DNA from: an uncultured Nostoc sp.
Lineage (GTDB): Bacteria > Cyanobacteriota > Cyanobacteriia > Cyanobacteriales > Nostocaceae
Reading direction: 5' to 3'
NCBI RefSeq assembly: GCF_937863485.1
Contig: NZ_CALMFY010000183.1
Span: forward strand, 1 to 44,199
DNA length: 44,199 bases
Below are positions 41,008 to 44,199 of the stretch, in pieces (positions within the stretch are counted from its first letter, which is position 1; every line of letters starts with the position of its first letter). The position numbers and the translations under genes were made by a program. The notes beneath the pieces were generated by a model. That model did not search any database, was not told the DNA's origin, and saw nothing but the letters and a program-made list of their open reading frames with translations.

Positions 41008-41523
41008 GTGGCGTTACCTGATACTTTTGATGATTATTTAATAGAGCCGCTGGGAAAGCAAGACCGGGCGGCTTTTTCTTGCGATGTTGAAAAACTCGAT
41101 ATTTATTTAAAGCAGCAAGCAGGACAAGATGCCCGTAAACGGATGGCTGGTCCCTTTGTTTTAATTGAAAAAAGTTCTGGAATCGTTGCTGGGTATTACA
41201 CACTATCATCAACAGGTATTAAATTCGATGAATTGCCAATTGAGATCACAAAGAAGCTACCAAAATATCCAAATGTTCCTGCAACTCTTTTAGGTCGATT
41301 AGCAGTTGATAAAAACCATCGAAAAAAAGGGCTGGGGGAAATGCTGTTAATGGATGCACTGTATCGCAGTCTACAAAGCGAAATTGCCACAATAGCTGTA
41401 GTGGTTGATGCCAAAGACGACGCAGCTCGCTCTTTTTATGAGCATTATAATTTTATTCAATTTCCTAATTTTCCTTATCGGCTGTTTCTAATGATGGAAA
41501 CAATCGAAAAAATGTTTGCATAA
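41008..41523 (+). CDS. GNAT acetyltransferase toxin (TacT-like)
   Basis: A 171-residue GNAT of the type II toxin group paired with DUF1778. The acetyl-CoA-binding motif is RLAVDKNHRKKGLGEMLL, and a conserved Tyr lies in SFYEHYNF near the C-terminus. Relatives acetylate the amino group of aminoacyl-tRNAs and halt translation. It begins with GTG 41008 directly after the antitoxin TAA, so translation is coupled. All core motifs look intact, so the pair is likely functional. Confidence 0.9.
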   Translation: MALPDTFDDYLIEPLGKQDRAAFSCDVEKLDIYLKQQAGQDARKRMAGPFVLIEKSSGIVAGYYTLSSTGIKFDELPIEITKKLPKYPNVPATLLGRLAVDKNHRKKGLGEMLLMDALYRSLQSEIATIAVVVDAKDDAARSFYEHYNFIQFPNFPYRLFLMMETIEKMFA

Positions 41524-41593
41524 GTAATTCCAAATAACTTTTTAATGTATCTTGTAATCAACTAGCTAACTGAAATGGGTGAAACAGCCGAAT

Positions 41594-42220
41594 ATGGATA
41601 CCGTAATTACCCCAGAAAGAATCGAGTTACCACCTGGCGCGGTGTTGAAACTTTTAGGAGACTGGCAAGACTATCAAGTATTGAGTCAGCAACTAGGCGA
41701 TCGCTCCTCGCCTCGGATAAAATATCGACCTGGAGAGATTTTGCTGATGGCACCACTACCTGAGCATGGAAGAGATGCGAGTTTGTTGGCATTGATAGTA
41801 ATAGCTCTACTTGACCACTTGAACCGCATATACGAGTCATTTACGCCCATCACCATGAGCTTGCCAGAAGTTAGTGGTATTGAACCAGACTATTGCTTTT
41901 ACATTGAAAATTGGAGAGCAGTAGTAGGCAAAAAAAGAATTGATTGGCAGTCAGCACCACCAGATTTAGCAATTGAAATAGATGTTACAAGCTACACCGA
42001 CATTAATGATTACTTGCCTTATCGAGTGCCAGAGGTCTGGATATTAAAAAGTAATCGGTTATTAATTTATAGATTGCTCTTAGAAAGTTATGTGCTTACA
42101 GAAAGCAGCTACTTTCCTAACGTTAGAGAAATAGTGCAGCAATGTCTCCAAATTGCAAACGAGCAAACAACAAGTGAAGCGATTAGGTGGTTAAGGAACT
42201 TTTTGCGTGGACAACAGTAG
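41594..42220 (+). CDS. Uma2 family (DUF820) protein
   Basis: A 208-residue Uma2/DUF820 protein. Recognisable elements are RYRPGEI-type start (KYRPGEILLMAPLPEHG), GIEPDYCFYIENW (active-site Asp) and PPDLAIEIDVTSYT (Glu-x-Asp strand), then YRVPEVWILKSNRLLIY. It differs substantially from the Uma2 protein at 17639-18199. ATG 41594 is used; an in-frame GTG at 41579 is the alternative, and neither has a clear ribosome binding site. It starts 70 bases after the toxin gene. Confidence 0.85.
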   Translation: MDTVITPERIELPPGAVLKLLGDWQDYQVLSQQLGDRSSPRIKYRPGEILLMAPLPEHGRDASLLALIVIALLDHLNRIYESFTPITMSLPEVSGIEPDYCFYIENWRAVVGKKRIDWQSAPPDLAIEIDVTSYTDINDYLPYRVPEVWILKSNRLLIYRLLLESYVLTESSYFPNVREIVQQCLQIANEQTTSEAIRWLRNFLRGQQ

Positions 42221-42252
42221 ACAGGCGTTAAGCTGTAGTGTTACGGCTTCGG

Positions 42253-42283
42253 TAACGCACCATTTCAAGTTTTCGGTGCGTTA
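42253..42283. repeat. TAACGCACC inverted repeat
   Basis: TAACGCACC and GGTGCGTTA pair around a 13-base loop. A second hairpin of the same words is at 43287-43316, on the other side of the solute-binding protein gene. These are members of a common cyanobacterial hairpin family and may serve as 3' ends. Confidence 0.55.
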
Positions 42284-42349
42284 CGCTAACGCGGTAACAC
42301 ACCCTACACTATCTTCTAAATATTTGCGCCTACTTACTTATCCTTGAGA

Positions 42350-43252
42350 TTAACCTAATCCTTTGGATTTGCGAAACTCGCGTACAACATCTTTAATATC
42401 TTGCAATTCACCCTCAACTAAATAGTTTAATTGCCGCATTTCATCTGCCGAAATCTTTCCGCCAAGTGAAGCGATCGCTTTTTTTAATTCAGGATATTTT
42501 TTTTAAGTTCCTTGTCGAACAATTGGTGTAGCTTCGTAAGGAGGAAAATATTTTTTATCGTCCTTGAGTACAACTAAACCCAAGCGAGCAATCTGTCCGT
42601 CAGTAGAGTTACCCGCTACCATATCCACCTGTTTTTGAATCAAAGCACGATATATTAAACCCAAGTCCATGATTTGGGGTGATTTAGCAAAACGTAAATC
42701 GTAAGCTTTAGCTAATCCTGGAAAACCATCTTCCCGTTCTAAAAATTCGTAGCCAAAACCACCACGCCACTGCGGTGTATATTGAGTAGCTTGGGAGAGA
42801 GTTTGAATATTGTAGCGCTTGGCATCATCACCCCGGACAATCATCGCAAAAGTGTTTTCAAAACCCAAGCTTGGCATCACTTCCAGATTGAATTGCTGGG
42901 CATATGCTTGTTTTAATCTTTGATAAACTTCTTTAGGATCATTAACAGCTTTTTGCTTCAAAATTCCAGTAAAAGCTGTGCCTGTATACTCAATATAGGC
43001 GTCAATTTTGCCAGCAGTAATAGCGCTATGACAAACAAAAGAACCACCCAAACGGAAACGACGATCCACTTTTAAATTAGTTTTCGTCTCAATTTGCTGT
43101 GCTAGAAGTTCACCTAAAATATCTTGTTCAGTAAAGTCTTTGGAAGCAACGATAATATTGCCATTGCTGCTACTATTTAAATTCGGTGTGCAACTAGTGA
43201 TTAGCAGTAACAAAGCAAAAGTTAAAAAGCAAAATGTTAAAAATCTTTTCAT
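42350..43252 (-). pseudogene. Osmoprotectant (glycine betaine) ABC transporter binding lipoprotein, interrupted by an in-frame stop
   Basis: The full reading frame has 300 codons, normal for OpuAC/OsmF-type substrate-binding proteins. It begins with a lipoprotein signal (FLTFALLLLITSC lipobox), then IIVASKDFTEQDILGELLAQ and AYIEYTGTAFTGIL. A TAA at 42503-42505 cuts it after PIVRQGT; the same frame continues with KKYPELKKAIASLGGKISAD, EMRQLNYLVEGE and VVREFRKSKGLG to a TAA at 42350. One base change (TTA to TAA) next to an eight-A run would explain it. The product would lose about 50 C-terminal residues needed to close the second lobe. No permease or ATPase genes are in the window. Confidence 0.8.
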
Positions 43253-43286
43253 TAGAGACCATTTATAAATTCAATCTTAAGTAGCT

Positions 43287-43316
43287 TAACGCACCGTTAT
43301 ATAACATGGTGCGTTA
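43287..43316. repeat. TAACGCACC inverted repeat, second copy
   Basis: TAACGCACC and GGTGCGTTA pair around GTTATATAACAT. The same 9-bp arms occur at 42253-42283. It lies 34 bases upstream of the binding-protein start. Confidence 0.55.
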
Positions 43317-43435
43317 GGCGGATAATATCGTTTGTATTCTGGATATTTTTACGTCAGCGAATCTTGAACCAGGAACATTATTAGACAAAAAGGCTCTGAA
43401 AAATTATGGTAAATCTTCTGTTTCATGGAGGCAAA

Positions 43436-44199
43436 ATGAAAAAACGACAAATATTGACGCAAGCAAAGGAGCAGCCAAAGCAGGTGTTGTCAGAGACGAA
43501 CCAGAAAGCAAATCGGCGGATTCGGTTGGGGGCAATTGCGCTGAGGGTGATGCTGACAGGCGCGATCGCAGCCGGATTTGCGGCTTGGCATCCGAAAACA
43601 ATGATTGCTGTCAATGGCGATCGCGCAGTTGCAGCGGTTGAAACAGCCCGCCCAGAGAACAAACACTTATTGAAACAGTCAGCAGACTCTAAGCAAAATT
43701 TGAAAGTCGCAAGTCAGAAGCAGGGGGTTAATCAGGTGAGTGAGCAAAACAGCTTGGATCTCAGTGGTATCAATCCCCTGAGTGGTTTCGATCCCCTTGC
43801 TATAGTAAACAGTGTCAGCTTCAGCCCGGATGGACAAACGATCGTCTCTGGCAATGCAGATGGCATTATCAAGCTGTGGAAGCCAGATGGCACACTGATC
43901 ACCACGCTAAGTGGACACGGACACAAGATTGCTGTTAAAAGTGTCACCTTCAGCCCAGATGGAGAAATGATCGCCTCTGGTGGTGGGGATAACACTATCA
44001 AGCTATGGAAGCCAGATGGCACACTGATCAAGACGCTGACGGGACACACTGATAGTATAAACAGTGTCAGCTTCAGCCCGGATGGACAAAAGATCGCCTC
44101 TGGCAGTGCAGAAGGCACAATCAAACTGTGGAAGCCAGGCGGCAAGATGATCAAGACACTGAAGGGGCATTATGATGGTGTGGAGGATGCCAGATTCCC
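43436..44199 (+). CDS. WD40 repeat protein with N-terminal membrane segment (partial, runs off the window)
   Basis: The frame is open from ATG 43436, with GGAGG four bases upstream, to the window end (254 codons so far). A basic N-terminus is followed by a hydrophobic segment (AIALRVMLTGAIAAGFAAW, about residues 37-55), a polar linker, and then WD40-type repeats from about residue 119. Each repeat reads NSVSFSPDGQ, IASG and TIKLWKPDG. The repeats are nearly identical at the DNA level, showing recent duplication. It is probably membrane-anchored. The full length and any C-terminal domain lie beyond the window. Confidence 0.82.
   Translation, partial: MKKRQILTQAKEQPKQVLSETNQKANRRIRLGAIALRVMLTGAIAAGFAAWHPKTMIAVNGDRAVAAVETARPENKHLLKQSADSKQNLKVASQKQGVNQVSEQNSLDLSGINPLSGFDPLAIVNSVSFSPDGQTIVSGNADGIIKLWKPDGTLITTLSGHGHKIAVKSVTFSPDGEMIASGGGDNTIKLWKPDGTLIKTLTGHTDSINSVSFSPDGQKIASGSAEGTIKLWKPGGKMIKTLKGHYDGVEDARF

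Overview
The window looks like a chromosomal segment of a filamentous, heterocyst-type cyanobacterium (Nostoc/Anabaena-like). The evidence is a gas vesicle cluster with cyanobacterial-type GvpA, GvpJ, GvpK, GvpF and GvpG, many HIP1 octamers (GCGATCGC), cyanobacterial families (DUF928, DUF1822, DUF1802, CHASE2-CHAT, Uma2, WD40 and NACHT-pentapeptide proteins), and dense intergenic palindromes and short dispersed repeats. No rRNA, tRNA or CRISPR array was seen.

Layout. 1-7.3 kb is an oxidative metabolism block: a broken YjbQ-like tail, a Rieske oxygenase, a three-gene molybdenum aldehyde oxidoreductase operon like E. coli PaoABC (each pair overlapping by ATGA), then on the opposite strand an NAD(P)-binding SDR and an alpha/beta hydrolase. 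7.7-9.9 kb is a compact three-gene minus-strand operon led by a TIGR04255 protein, with two unrecognised partners and a 110-base gene overlap. 10-20 kb holds a small membrane protein, a WD40 protein, a NACHT-pentapeptide-TPR protein whose Walker A lysine is replaced by Asn, a Uma2 protein and an AI-2E family transporter, separated by repeat-rich spacers.

20.3-27.7 kb is a minus-strand cluster combining two CHAT (caspase-like) proteins, one with CHASE2 and one secreted with TPRs, with DUF928 and DUF1822 proteins. The last 40 or so codons of a two-partner-secretion haemagglutinin-like gene survive as a remnant upstream. 28-31 kb has a possible structured RNA with a strong terminator, a MITE-like element, an aldo/keto reductase, a DUF1802 protein and a decayed ISAzo13 transposase.

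31.1-36.4 kb is a minus-strand gas vesicle operon: gvpA, a 38-codon ORF, gvpJ, gvpK, gvpF, gvpG, a second gvpF/L-type gene and a double-domain ArsA/GET3-like ATPase. gvpC and gvpN are not where cyanobacteria usually keep them. A hairpin straddles the gvpA stop codon, and a dead IS4-type element with intact 22-bp terminal repeats sits 132 bp upstream of gvpA. 38-44.2 kb carries gamma-glutamyltransferase, a DUF1778/GNAT toxin-antitoxin pair, a second Uma2 gene, an osmoprotectant-binding lipoprotein gene cut by an in-frame TAA, and the start of a WD40 protein that runs off the window.

Decayed genes are common (YjbQ, haemagglutinin tail, ISAzo13, IS4, solute-binding protein), so the region appears to be remodelling. 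The best candidates for an undescribed system are the TIGR04255 operon and the gvpN-less gas vesicle operon with its ArsA-like ATPase and coupled small ORF.
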